This document shows, piece after piece, positions 1 through 5,241 of a DNA stretch of 5,241 nt. The DNA is taken from NCBI GenBank assembly GCA_937894055.1, contig CALDHQ010000257.1, forward strand, positions 1 to 5,241, read 5' to 3'. The DNA comes from an uncultured Polymorphobacter sp. GTDB taxonomy: Bacteria; Pseudomonadota; Alphaproteobacteria; Sphingomonadales; Sphingomonadaceae. Each line of letters opens with the position of its first letter. Positions within the stretch are counted from its first letter, which is position 1. The notes under the pieces are model-generated. The model made no database searches and had not been told where the DNA came from. It saw nothing but the letters and a program-made list of their open reading frames with translations. The translations under genes and the position numbers were made by a program.

Positions 1-75
1 CGCGGCAGGTTCGGGCTGGGCAGGCTCGGCTTGAGCAGACTCGGCTTGGGCAGACTGGGGCGCGGCAGACTGGGG
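1..75 (-). repeat. Five 15-bp tandem repeats inside the lysyl-tRNA synthetase-like reading frame
   Basis: Read on the minus strand from 75 to 1, the sequence divides exactly into five 15-bp units. They encode PQSAA, PQSAQ, AESAQ, AEPAQ and PEPAA. The first two units differ only in their last codon, and the others by a few substitutions. The period is a multiple of three, so copy-number change would keep the frame. The array reaches base 1, so its full length is unknown. It would form a flexible, Pro/Ala-rich linker after the N-terminal helix. Confidence 0.85.
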
Positions 76-207
76 CACCGCCGACCCAGGCAGCGCAGGC
101 GCGCCATCGGGCTTGGCCCCGCGGTAGCGTTTGACCAGCTTCATCGCCTCCTGGATCGGCCAGGCTTTGGACACACGGGCGGCGGCGATGAGTTGTGGAT
201 CAAACAT
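1..207 (-). CDS. N-terminal fragment of a class I lysyl-tRNA synthetase-like protein (runs off left edge)
   Basis: Reading leftward from ATG at 207-205, 69 codons stay open to base 1. Residues 11-28 contain SKAWPIQEAMKLVKRY, which closely resembles the N-terminal helix that precedes the Rossmann fold in alphaproteobacterial class I lysyl-tRNA synthetases (typically SKAWP..EA.KL.KR). In those enzymes a VLFETGYGPSGLPHIGTF-type segment with the HIGH motif soon follows. Here residues 45-69 are instead a Pro/Ala/Gln/Glu/Ser-rich pentapeptide repeat, so any catalytic core lies left of the window. No convincing Shine-Dalgarno sequence is visible within 15 bases of the ATG. The receptor's out-of-frame tail overlaps the first 67 bases of this gene, which suggests that tail is not native. 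A different lysK covers 4110-5241, so this is either a second copy or the result of a rearrangement. Recognition rests on about 20 residues remembered from the family, not on a search. Confidence 0.6.
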   Translation of the reverse strand, partial: MFDPQLIAAARVSKAWPIQEAMKLVKRYRGAKPDGAPALPGSAVPQSAAPQSAQAESAQAEPAQPEPAA

Positions 208-2705
208 GGCGCGGCTTTTGCGCAAACCCGGCCCTTTCGCAAGCGCGAAAGGGCGAGCACCGTGCCGCCAACGACCGGCTCGGTGAGATCGAACGCGATG
301 CGCAGCAACAGCGCTTCGGCGAGTATGTCACCGCCCAGGCCAAGGCCATGATCGCCAAAGGCGAGGAGGTTTACGCGCTCGCCGGTGGCGCAATGTCGAA
401 GGCCCTGTCGCACAACCCGGTGAAGCGCTGGTTCCAGCGTGGCATTGGCGGCGCCGGTTTGAATGCCCGACCGGTAAGCCAGATTGACCGTCGGACTGAG
501 CACGATGCCGGCGGTCGGGATCGCAAAATTATACGTGCCGCCGATCGCCACCGTCCAGTCGGGAGTGTTCGCGGGCGCGGCAAGGTTGCCATCGGCGTCG
601 ATGACGCCACGGGCGCAATCGGCAGCGTTCGAGGCGCCACTGCCGAGCGGGATCAGCCCCGCCGCCAGCTGCACCTGGCAATCGCGCTGCTGGCGCGCCA
701 GCGACTTGGCGCCGAATTCGTTGAAGTCGGCGGTGCTACCGCCGAGCCCGTAGCTGGCGTTTTGATACCCGACGCTGGTGGTGACCACGAGGTTGGCAAT
801 CGGCCGCCCGATGACTTCGAGTTCGAGCCCCTTGTTGGTGAAATCGGGCACGTTGGCGGTGGTGACATCGAGCGCGCCAGCCGCACCGACGCCCGCCGAC
901 GTGACCTGCACGTCGTTGGCGTTGATGTAGAAGCCGGTCAGGTTGACGCGCAGCCGGTCATCCAGCCACTGCGACTTCACACCGAGCTCGTAGCTCCAGA
1001 CGTTCGACGGGTCATAAGGCAACACACCTGAAGGTGCTGTCGCTGCCGTATTCCAGCCGCCGGCGCCGGTGCCGTTGCTGGCACTGGCGTAGACCATCAG
1101 CGCGTCATTCTGCTGCCAGCGCGCCACGAAGCGCGGCATCCAAGCGTCATGCGTCGCCTCGGCCGGAACGAGGGTGCCGTTGATCAGCAGGTTGGCGCTG
1201 TTCAGGCAGCCCGTCGCGCTGGCTTGGCAACCGGCGCGGTTGTCGGTCAGGCTGAAGCTGCGCGTCTCGCTGGCGTAGCGCAGGCCGGCGGTCAGCGTCA
1301 GTTGCTTGGTCGCGTTGAAGTCGATCTGGCCGTAGCTGGCGCTCGAATTGGTGTGGCTGGTCAGCCGGCGGTCGGCGAGCACGACAGGCGTGCCAATGCC
1401 ATTGCCGCCGATGTTGAACACGTCGGCGGAATCGACGTTGTTGTTTTCGCTGAAGAAATAGGCGCCGACGACATAGTCGATGCGCCCGTCCCACAGCTTG
1501 CCCGCCAGCCGCACGTCCTGCGAGAAGCTGTCGAACTGCCCCTGGCTGGTGACGCTGTAGCCGCCCGACGGATAGCCGTGCACCACCGGCACCGGCACCA
1601 ACAGGCTCGGCAGCGCCCGACCATCCGCGAAGTCGATCGCATAATCCTGATCCGTGTTGACCACGCCGGTAATCAGACTGAGCGTCACGTTTTCACCCAC
1701 CCACTGCAGGTTCGAGGTGACGAGCAGTGTATCGACGCTGTTGCCGAGCGGGAAATTGGCTTTAGCGCCACTGACCACTGCGGGGGCATACGGCGTGTAA
1801 ATCCCGTTGGGCGCCGTCGCGAGCAGCCCGGTAGTGCTATAGCGGTCGTTGCAAGACAGCGGACTGGCCGGATCGCACGCAAAATTGACGACGTTCTCGC
1901 CCTGCGCCTGCGTATAGGCGGCCGCCACGTTCCAGCGGAAATGCTCGCCCAGCGCGACACGCAATGCCCCGCGAATGCCCGAGGTTTCCACCCCGTTCAA
2001 ATCCTCGCCGGTCAGCGGATTGGTCACATAGCCGTCTTCGTTGCCGTAAAAGCCCGACAGCTTGACGGCGAAGCCGTCACCCAGCGGCACGTCGAGCGAG
2101 GCACGCCCGAACCAGCTGTTGTATTTGCCGTAGTCGAGCTCGGCATAACCGCCAAAGCGCGTGTCGGGTTCAGCGAGCGTCACCGCGACAGCACCGGCGG
2201 TGGTGCCATGGCCGTAAAGCGTGCCCTGTGGCCCGCGCAGCACCTCGACGCGGTCGAGGTCGAAGCCACGAAGGCTGTCGGCCGCCGGCGTCGGGACATG
2301 GACATTGTCGATGAACGTGCCGACCGCCGCATCGCTGCCGGCGCTCGCACCGCCACCAAGGCCGCGCAGCGTGTAGTCGTTGGTCAGACCCAGGCCCGGC
2401 GTCGGCGTGGCGATCAGATTGGGGACGATGCGCGCCAGTTGCGGCGTCGTGATGATGCCGCGCGCATCGAGCTGTTCGCTGGTCAGCGCCGTCAGCGCCA
2501 CTGCCGTCGATTGCTGCGGCGCGCGCCGGCCCTCGGCGGTGACCAGCGTATTGAGCAGCCCGATCTCGCTGGCATCGAGTGCCAGCGCGGCCGCAGGCGT
2601 CGCCGGGGCGGCAGCTGGCGCGTCCTGCGCTGCCGCGCGCGTCGCGAATACGGCGACCAGCGCCGTCGAAACCAGTGCTGCTGTGCGAATGTTGCGACGT
2701 TGCAT
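141..2705 (-). CDS. TonB-dependent outer-membrane receptor with truncated and replaced C-terminus
   Basis: The family takes up scarce nutrients such as metal chelates, vitamins or glycans across the outer membrane using TonB energy. The substrate here is not predictable. Start ATG at 2705-2703 has GAAGGGC about 10 bases upstream. Residues 1-26 are a signal peptide ending ATRAAA before QDAP, followed by an Ala/Pro-rich linker. LNTLVTAEGRR (51-61) is TonB-box-like. The plug (about 62-180) holds the hallmark VEVLRGPQGTLYG (153-165), followed by HGTTAGAVAVTL. The barrel runs from about 185 to 757, with extracellular-loop Cys pairs (CDPASPLSC, CQASATGC and a wider pair at CQVQ...ADC). Receptor-like sequence stops at SGIQTGAANATL (about 746-757). 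The next 97 residues, to the TGA at 143-141, are antisense to a coding-like fragment and then out of frame with the left gene. The final strands and terminal aromatic residue used in barrel assembly are therefore absent. It is probably non-functional unless this is an assembly error. The upstream part shows no other frameshift. Confidence 0.88.
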   Translation of the reverse strand: MQRRNIRTAALVSTALVAVFATRAAAQDAPAAAPATPAAALALDASEIGLLNTLVTAEGRRAPQQSTAVALTALTSEQLDARGIITTPQLARIVPNLIATPTPGLGLTNDYTLRGLGGGASAGSDAAVGTFIDNVHVPTPAADSLRGFDLDRVEVLRGPQGTLYGHGTTAGAVAVTLAEPDTRFGGYAELDYGKYNSWFGRASLDVPLGDGFAVKLSGFYGNEDGYVTNPLTGEDLNGVETSGIRGALRVALGEHFRWNVAAAYTQAQGENVVNFACDPASPLSCNDRYSTTGLLATAPNGIYTPYAPAVVSGAKANFPLGNSVDTLLVTSNLQWVGENVTLSLITGVVNTDQDYAIDFADGRALPSLLVPVPVVHGYPSGGYSVTSQGQFDSFSQDVRLAGKLWDGRIDYVVGAYFFSENNNVDSADVFNIGGNGIGTPVVLADRRLTSHTNSSASYGQIDFNATKQLTLTAGLRYASETRSFSLTDNRAGCQASATGCLNSANLLINGTLVPAEATHDAWMPRFVARWQQNDALMVYASASNGTGAGGWNTAATAPSGVLPYDPSNVWSYELGVKSQWLDDRLRVNLTGFYINANDVQVTSAGVGAAGALDVTTANVPDFTNKGLELEVIGRPIANLVVTTSVGYQNASYGLGGSTADFNEFGAKSLARQQRDCQVQLAAGLIPLGSGASNAADCARGVIDADGNLAAPANTPDWTVAIGGTYNFAIPTAGIVLSPTVNLAYRSGIQTGAANATLEPALHRVVRQGLRHCATGERVNLLAFGDHGLGLGGDILAEALLLRIAFDLTEPVVGGTVLALSRLRKGRVCAKAAPCLIHNSSPPPVCPKPGRSRRR
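217..226. repeat. 10-bp perfect palindrome upstream of the lysyl-tRNA synthetase-like start
   Basis: TTTGCGCAAA is self-complementary. Its near edge is 9 bases from the ATG at 207-205. It could be an operator-like site or chance. No family of regulators is implied. Confidence 0.4.
231..254. repeat. Perfect 10-bp-stem hairpin with a 4-base loop
   Basis: GCCCTTTCGC (231-240) and GCGAAAGGGC (245-254) are exact reverse complements separated by AAGC. The hairpin lies in the upstream region of the lysyl-tRNA synthetase-like start, at the edge of the plus-strand coding-like fragment. No T-tract follows on either strand, so it is not a canonical intrinsic terminator. It could be a leader hairpin, an operator, or the scar of a rearrangement boundary. 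Confidence 0.6.
255..440 (+). pseudogene. Unidentified plus-strand coding-like fragment cut at the receptor junction
   Basis: I do not recognise this gene. In the frame with codons starting at 255, about 62 codons read as a plausible soluble helical protein rich in Ala, Glu, Lys and Gln, for example QQQRFGEYVTAQAKAM and KALSHNPVKRWFQR. Codon usage is strongly G-biased at position 1 and G/C at position 3, as in a true coding frame. The same bases read on the minus strand form the implausible tail of the receptor. After about 438 this plus frame continues only as the antisense of the receptor, so the protein's C-terminus is missing. The only in-frame upstream start is GTG at 195, overlapping the lysyl-tRNA synthetase-like start, and the sequence between it and 255 looks non-coding. 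An internal ATG lies at 348. It is probably a remnant of a gene divergent from the left gene and formerly convergent with the receptor. Coding status is inferred from composition only. Confidence 0.4.
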
Positions 2706-2880
2706 GTTTCAAACTGCCCTTCGAGCCGAAGCGAACCCATGCCCCGCACCGCGCTGCACCGCAAGGCGGATTGCGTGCACCAGCGCCGCCGGTGCGGTGA
2801 CAAGCGTATTTTCCGCGCGCACTGTGCTAACAGGCACGCAACGCGGCGACCACCGCCCGCATTTTGGACAGGACACGCAC
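2706..2880. promoter_or_regulatory. Intergenic region between divergent receptor and DUF1330 genes
   Basis: These 175 bases must hold the start signals for both divergent genes. On the minus strand GAAGGGC at 2722-2716 is a fair ribosome-binding site for the receptor. On the plus strand AGGA at 2870-2873, seven bases before the ATG at 2881, serves the DUF1330 gene. I see no convincing -35/-10 pair on either strand and no riboswitch or Fur-box-like palindrome. The promoters are inferred from gene layout only. Confidence 0.4.
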
Positions 2881-3207
2881 ATGACCGAACCCACCACCGG
2901 CGACGCCCCGCGCCCGGCCTTTCTGCTGATGACCGCGCGCATCACCGACCGCGAAAAGGTCGCCGCCTACCGCCAGGCGCTCGAGGAATCGGGGCTCTAT
3001 GCCGCGCACGGCGGCGTCACGCAGTTTGCCGGCGTGCCGTCGAACGCCGTCGAAGGCTGGCCCGCCGGCATCAACGCCGTGCTGGCGCGCTTCCCGTCAC
3101 GCGCCGCCGCCGAGGCATTCTGGTTCTCGGCAAAGTACCAGCAGGACATCAAGCCGCTGCGCCGCGGCGCCGGGACGTTTCAGGTGGCGATTTTCGACGC
3201 GATCTGA
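2881..3207 (+). CDS. DUF1330 family protein
   Basis: This is a 108-residue cytoplasmic protein with no signal peptide or membrane segment. It fits the DUF1330 family (ferredoxin-like, dimeric alpha-beta barrel fold; no established general function). The family pattern is visible as a first strand FLLMTARITD (14-23), a helix REKVAAYRQALEES (24-37), then EGWPAGINAVLARFPS (58-73), and a diagnostic AFWFSAKYQQDIKPLRRGA (79-97) that matches the usual W..S.EY..IKPLR motif. A last strand TFQVAIFDA follows. The length is slightly above the usual 95-100 because of about ten polar N-terminal residues. ATG at 2881 is supported by AGGA seven bases upstream. It is a single-gene unit, divergent from the receptor and convergent with the TPR-like gene. 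Its TGA (3205-3207) lies 7 bases before the REPIN-like element. Family membership is fairly certain; the cellular role is unknown. Confidence 0.85.
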   Translation: MTEPTTGDAPRPAFLLMTARITDREKVAAYRQALEESGLYAAHGGVTQFAGVPSNAVEGWPAGINAVLARFPSRAAAEAFWFSAKYQQDIKPLRRGAGTFQVAIFDAI

Positions 3208-3214
3208 AGGCGAA

Positions 3215-3347
3215 AAGGGCCTCCGGCGGGCAGGGGCTTGCCCCTGCACCCAATTATTGGGCCAGGCCTGCGGAAACTGGCGCAGGTTGCTTAGGCACGG
3301 TCGAATGTCCGGGTGCAGGGGCAAGCCCCTGCCCGCCGGAGGCCCTT
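3215..3347. repeat. REPIN-like element: two inverted 37-bp REP-type palindromes
   Basis: Arms 3215-3251 and 3311-3347 are perfect 37-bp reverse complements, separated by 59 bases. Each arm carries its own inner palindrome: CAGGGGCTTGCCCCTG at 3231-3246 and CAGGGGCAAGCCCCTG at 3316-3331 (7-bp stems, 2-base loop). The spacer adds a weaker hairpin, CCTGCG (3267-3272) with CGCAGG (3281-3286). Two inverted REP sequences around a short spacer is the architecture of REPINs, which are non-autonomous elements thought to be mobilised by RAYT (REP-associated tyrosine) transposases. It exactly fills the space between two convergent genes, a favoured REP location. As RNA it would fold into a very stable stem on either transcript, so it could protect 3' ends or attenuate read-through. 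No RAYT gene is in the window. Structure is seen directly; the REPIN assignment is inference. Confidence 0.8.
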
Positions 3348-4113
3348 AACTCTTCGCCAGCATCCCGAACGGCAACACGCGGCGTGCTGCCGCCTGTGCG
3401 CCCTTGTTGTCACCGGCATTAAGCAACTTGAGCACCGCGCCACCAGCGTTCTTGAGCGCGATGCTGTAGCCGTCGGTGGCGGGCATCGCGACTGCGCGCG
3501 TCAGCAACGCCTTGGCCTTGGGCGCATTGTCATCGTCGATGTCGAGCAGGGTCAGCGCATAAAAGCTCGGGTGTGCGGGGTCGGTGGGGGCCAGCGTCAT
3601 AGCGCGGTCGAACGCCTTGGTCATGTTGCCGAGGTTAGCGCCCAGCACGGTGCTGGCGACGAACTTGCCGGCCGAAGCGACGGCGCCACCGTTCCAGCCG
3701 CCGAGCACCGCCCAGGCGACGGCGTTGTCAGGGTGGGCAGCGAGGAAGGCGTCGAGCGCCTTCTTCATCGCCTTGGCGCCGCCGGGCGACTGGTCGAGCT
3801 TGGCGACATAGCCCTGTGCGATGATCTTCTGCAGCGTCGCGTCGACATTGCCCGGTGACTTGGCGAGCGCGGCATCGAAATTGTTGTTGGCGGCCGCGAT
3901 CAACGCCCGCGCCTTCGCCTTGTCGCTGGTCTGATAGGCGGCAATCTGCAGCTGCGCACGGCCGGCGATGACCAGCGAGGCGGCGGTGGCTTCGGTGGTG
4001 CCGGCGGCGACCGCTTCGGGGTATTTGCCCGCCGCAAACAGGCTGGCAGCGCTTGGCGCGGCGAACGCCGGCGTGGCGAGCAGCAGTGCGGCAGCGATCA
4101 GGACGGATTTCAT
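3346..4113 (-). CDS. Exported TPR-like helical-repeat protein, coupled to lysK
   Basis: This is a 255-residue protein with a clear signal peptide, MKSVLIAAALLLATPAFA (1-18), followed by APSA, so it is probably periplasmic. The mature part is Ala-rich and almost wholly helical. Pairs of helices with TPR-like character include SLFAAGKYPEAVAAG, ARALIAAANNNFDAALAKSP, ALDAFLAAHPDNAVAWAVLG, MTKAFDRAMTLAPTDPAH and AKALLTRAVAMPATDGY. This is the usual look of tetratricopeptide or Sel1-like solenoids that act as protein-binding scaffolds. No catalytic motif is seen. Its ATG (4113-4111) overlaps the lysK stop as ATGA, which implies translational coupling, and no strong Shine-Dalgarno sequence lies in the lysK tail. 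It is probably co-transcribed with lysK, although a link between the two functions is not implied. The TAA stop (3348-3346) shares two bases with the REPIN-like arm. The partner and role are unknown. The start choice is supported by both the signal peptide and the overlap. Confidence 0.8.
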   Translation of the reverse strand: MKSVLIAAALLLATPAFAAPSAASLFAAGKYPEAVAAGTTEATAASLVIAGRAQLQIAAYQTSDKAKARALIAAANNNFDAALAKSPGNVDATLQKIIAQGYVAKLDQSPGGAKAMKKALDAFLAAHPDNAVAWAVLGGWNGGAVASAGKFVASTVLGANLGNMTKAFDRAMTLAPTDPAHPSFYALTLLDIDDDNAPKAKALLTRAVAMPATDGYSIALKNAGGAVLKLLNAGDNKGAQAAARRVLPFGMLAKS

Positions 4114-5241
4114 GACAGGCTTTCGTTGATCAGCGCCAGCGTTTCATCGAGCCCGTAGAGCGCGATGAACGAGCCCATGCGCGGGCCGTTGCTGGTGCCG
4201 ATGAGGATTTCATACAGCGCCTTGAACCAGTCACGCAGGTTTTCGAAGCCATGCGCCTTGCCGGTCTCATAAACTTCATACTGATAGGCTTCGGCGTCCG
4301 CACCCGCGCCAATTGCCGCAAGCCGCGTCGCCAGATCCTCGAGCGCGGCGCGTTCCTGCGCGGTCGGCGCGCGACGGGCGAGTGTGGGCACGACGAAGTC
4401 ACGTGCGTAAGCGATGGCGTAGCCCACCAGCCGGTCGATTTCGGGATGCGTCGCAGCGCTGGTGCCGGGGAAGTTGCGGCTGACAAAGCCCCACAGCACC
4501 GCCGGATCGCTGGTGCCGGCGACGGTCACCAGATTGAGCAGCAGCCCGAAGCTCAGCGGCAGCTCGAACTTCGGCGGCTTGCCGCCGTGGATGTGGAACA
4601 CCGGATTGCCGAGCTGCTGTTCGAGCGGCTGGTCGGGGAACGCCTTGATGAAGCTGTAATATTCCTCGACCGCCTTGGGGATGACGTCGAAGTGCAGCCG
4701 CTTGGCCTTGCGCGGGCTCTGGTACATGTACAGCGACAGGCTTTCGGGCGCGGCATAGGTCAGCCACTCGTCGATGGTCAGCCCGTTGCCCTTCGACTTC
4801 GAAATCTTGGTGCCTTCGGCGTCGAGGAACAGCTCGTAGTTGAAGCCTTCGGGCGGCCGCGCGCCCAGCACGCGGGTGATCTTGCCCGACAGCATCACCG
4901 AGTCGATCAAATCCTTGCCGGCCATTTCGTAATCGACATCGAGCGCCACCCAGCGCATCGCCCAGTCGACCTTCCACTGCAGCTTGCAATGGCCGCCGGT
5001 GACCGGAACCGTGACGGTCTCGTTGGTGCCGGGACGGACATAGCTGACGGTGCCCGCCGCCACGTCGCGCGCGACGATCGGCACCTGCAGCACGTCGCCG
5101 CTAATGGGATCGATCGGCAGGAACGGCGAATAGGTCGCCCGCCGTTCCGGCCCGAGCGTCGGCAGGATGACATCGATGACCGCGTCATAATTCGCCAGCA
5201 CCGCGAGCAAAGTCGCGTCGAAGCGCCCCGACTTGTAGCAG
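4110..5241 (-). CDS. lysK: Class I lysyl-tRNA synthetase, C-terminal two thirds (runs off right edge)
   Basis: The enzyme charges tRNA(Lys) with lysine in the cytoplasm. Class I (archaeal-type) LysRS replaces the class II enzyme in many alphaproteobacteria. The frame is open from TGC at 5240 with no start, giving CYKSGRFDATLLAVLANYDA, which corresponds to the conserved SGRFD segment around residue 150. An apparent TTG start at 5210 is therefore not real. About 150 N-terminal residues, including the HIGH motif, lie beyond 5241. Visible conserved blocks are PERRATYSPFLPI, KLQWKVDWAMRWVALDVDYE, AGKDLIDS and the class I signature KISKSKGNG (KISKS at 4808-4794). The helical anticodon-binding region follows, ending in GPRMGSFIALYG near the C-terminus. 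Length and motifs of the visible part are intact, so it looks like a functional housekeeping gene. The TGA (4112-4110) overlaps the downstream ATG by 4 bases. Confidence 0.93.
   Translation of the reverse strand, partial: CYKSGRFDATLLAVLANYDAVIDVILPTLGPERRATYSPFLPIDPISGDVLQVPIVARDVAAGTVSYVRPGTNETVTVPVTGGHCKLQWKVDWAMRWVALDVDYEMAGKDLIDSVMLSGKITRVLGARPPEGFNYELFLDAEGTKISKSKGNGLTIDEWLTYAAPESLSLYMYQSPRKAKRLHFDVIPKAVEEYYSFIKAFPDQPLEQQLGNPVFHIHGGKPPKFELPLSFGLLLNLVTVAGTSDPAVLWGFVSRNFPGTSAATHPEIDRLVGYAIAYARDFVVPTLARRAPTAQERAALEDLATRLAAIGAGADAEAYQYEVYETGKAHGFENLRDWFKALYEILIGTSNGPRMGSFIALYGLDETLALINESLS

Noticed and set aside
195..1031. 278-codon plus-strand frame as a single gene
   Set aside because: Only 255-440 looks coding. 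Everything after about 440 is receptor antisense, and the part before 255 overlaps the left gene start and a hairpin.
2706..2880. Fur box, riboswitch or strong sigma-70 promoter controlling the receptor
   Set aside because: No matching palindrome, conserved fold or well-spaced -35/-10 pair could be found by eye.
3215..3347. Simple intrinsic terminator
   Set aside because: The 37-bp arms and 59-base spacer are far larger than a terminator, and no real T-tract follows. Only four T's follow on the minus strand. A REP-type doublet explains it better, though it may still affect transcript ends.
3215..3347. Insertion sequence or MITE with target-site duplication
   Set aside because: The flanks (GCGAA before, AACTC after) show no direct repeat, and the nested palindromes fit REP sequences rather than IS ends.
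1149..3422. 757-codon plus-strand open frame antisense to the receptor and running through the DUF1330 gene
   Set aside because: It is Arg/Ala/Gly/Gln-rich with no domain, lies antisense to clear receptor sequence, and is out of frame with DUF1330. GC-rich DNA commonly gives such shadow frames.
1..5241. Novel defence or mobile system
   Set aside because: No nuclease, helicase, toxin, integrase or transposase domain is encoded, and the identifiable genes are housekeeping, receptor or DUF1330 families.

Overview
The window is GC-rich alphaproteobacterial DNA, most likely from a sphingomonad (order Sphingomonadales). The grounds are a class I lysyl-tRNA synthetase of the alphaproteobacterial type, a large TonB-dependent receptor typical of sphingomonads, and strongly GC-biased third codon positions. 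This assignment is inferred from family knowledge, not from a search.

Layout from left to right. Positions 1-207 (minus) hold the first 69 codons of a gene that looks like the N-terminus of class I lysyl-tRNA synthetase. It runs off the left edge inside five 15-bp tandem repeats. Positions 208-254 hold two perfect palindromes. Positions 255-440 look like a fragment of a plus-strand gene I cannot identify. At about 432-441 this fragment abuts the 3' end of a TonB-dependent receptor gene (minus, start at 2705). The receptor keeps its signal peptide, plug and most of its barrel, but its last strands are replaced by about 97 unrelated residues. A 175-bp intergenic region separates it from a divergent DUF1330 gene (plus, 2881-3207). 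Next comes a 133-bp REPIN-like element: two perfect 37-bp inverted arms, each with its own inner palindrome. It fills the gap before a convergent minus-strand gene for an exported TPR-like protein (3346-4113). That gene overlaps by 4 bp (ATGA) the end of lysK (4110-5241), which enters from the right edge and lacks its N-terminal catalytic part.

Functionally, the right half is a normal housekeeping unit, with lysK translationally coupled to a small periplasmic helical-repeat protein. The left 440 bp look rearranged. Both window edges fall in lysyl-tRNA synthetase coding sequence on the same strand, the left giving the N-terminus and the right the C-terminal two thirds. A tandem duplication, a second lysK-like copy, or an assembly chimera could each explain this. 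The two best leads are this junction and the REPIN. I saw no RNA gene, CRISPR array, complete insertion sequence or new defence-like system.
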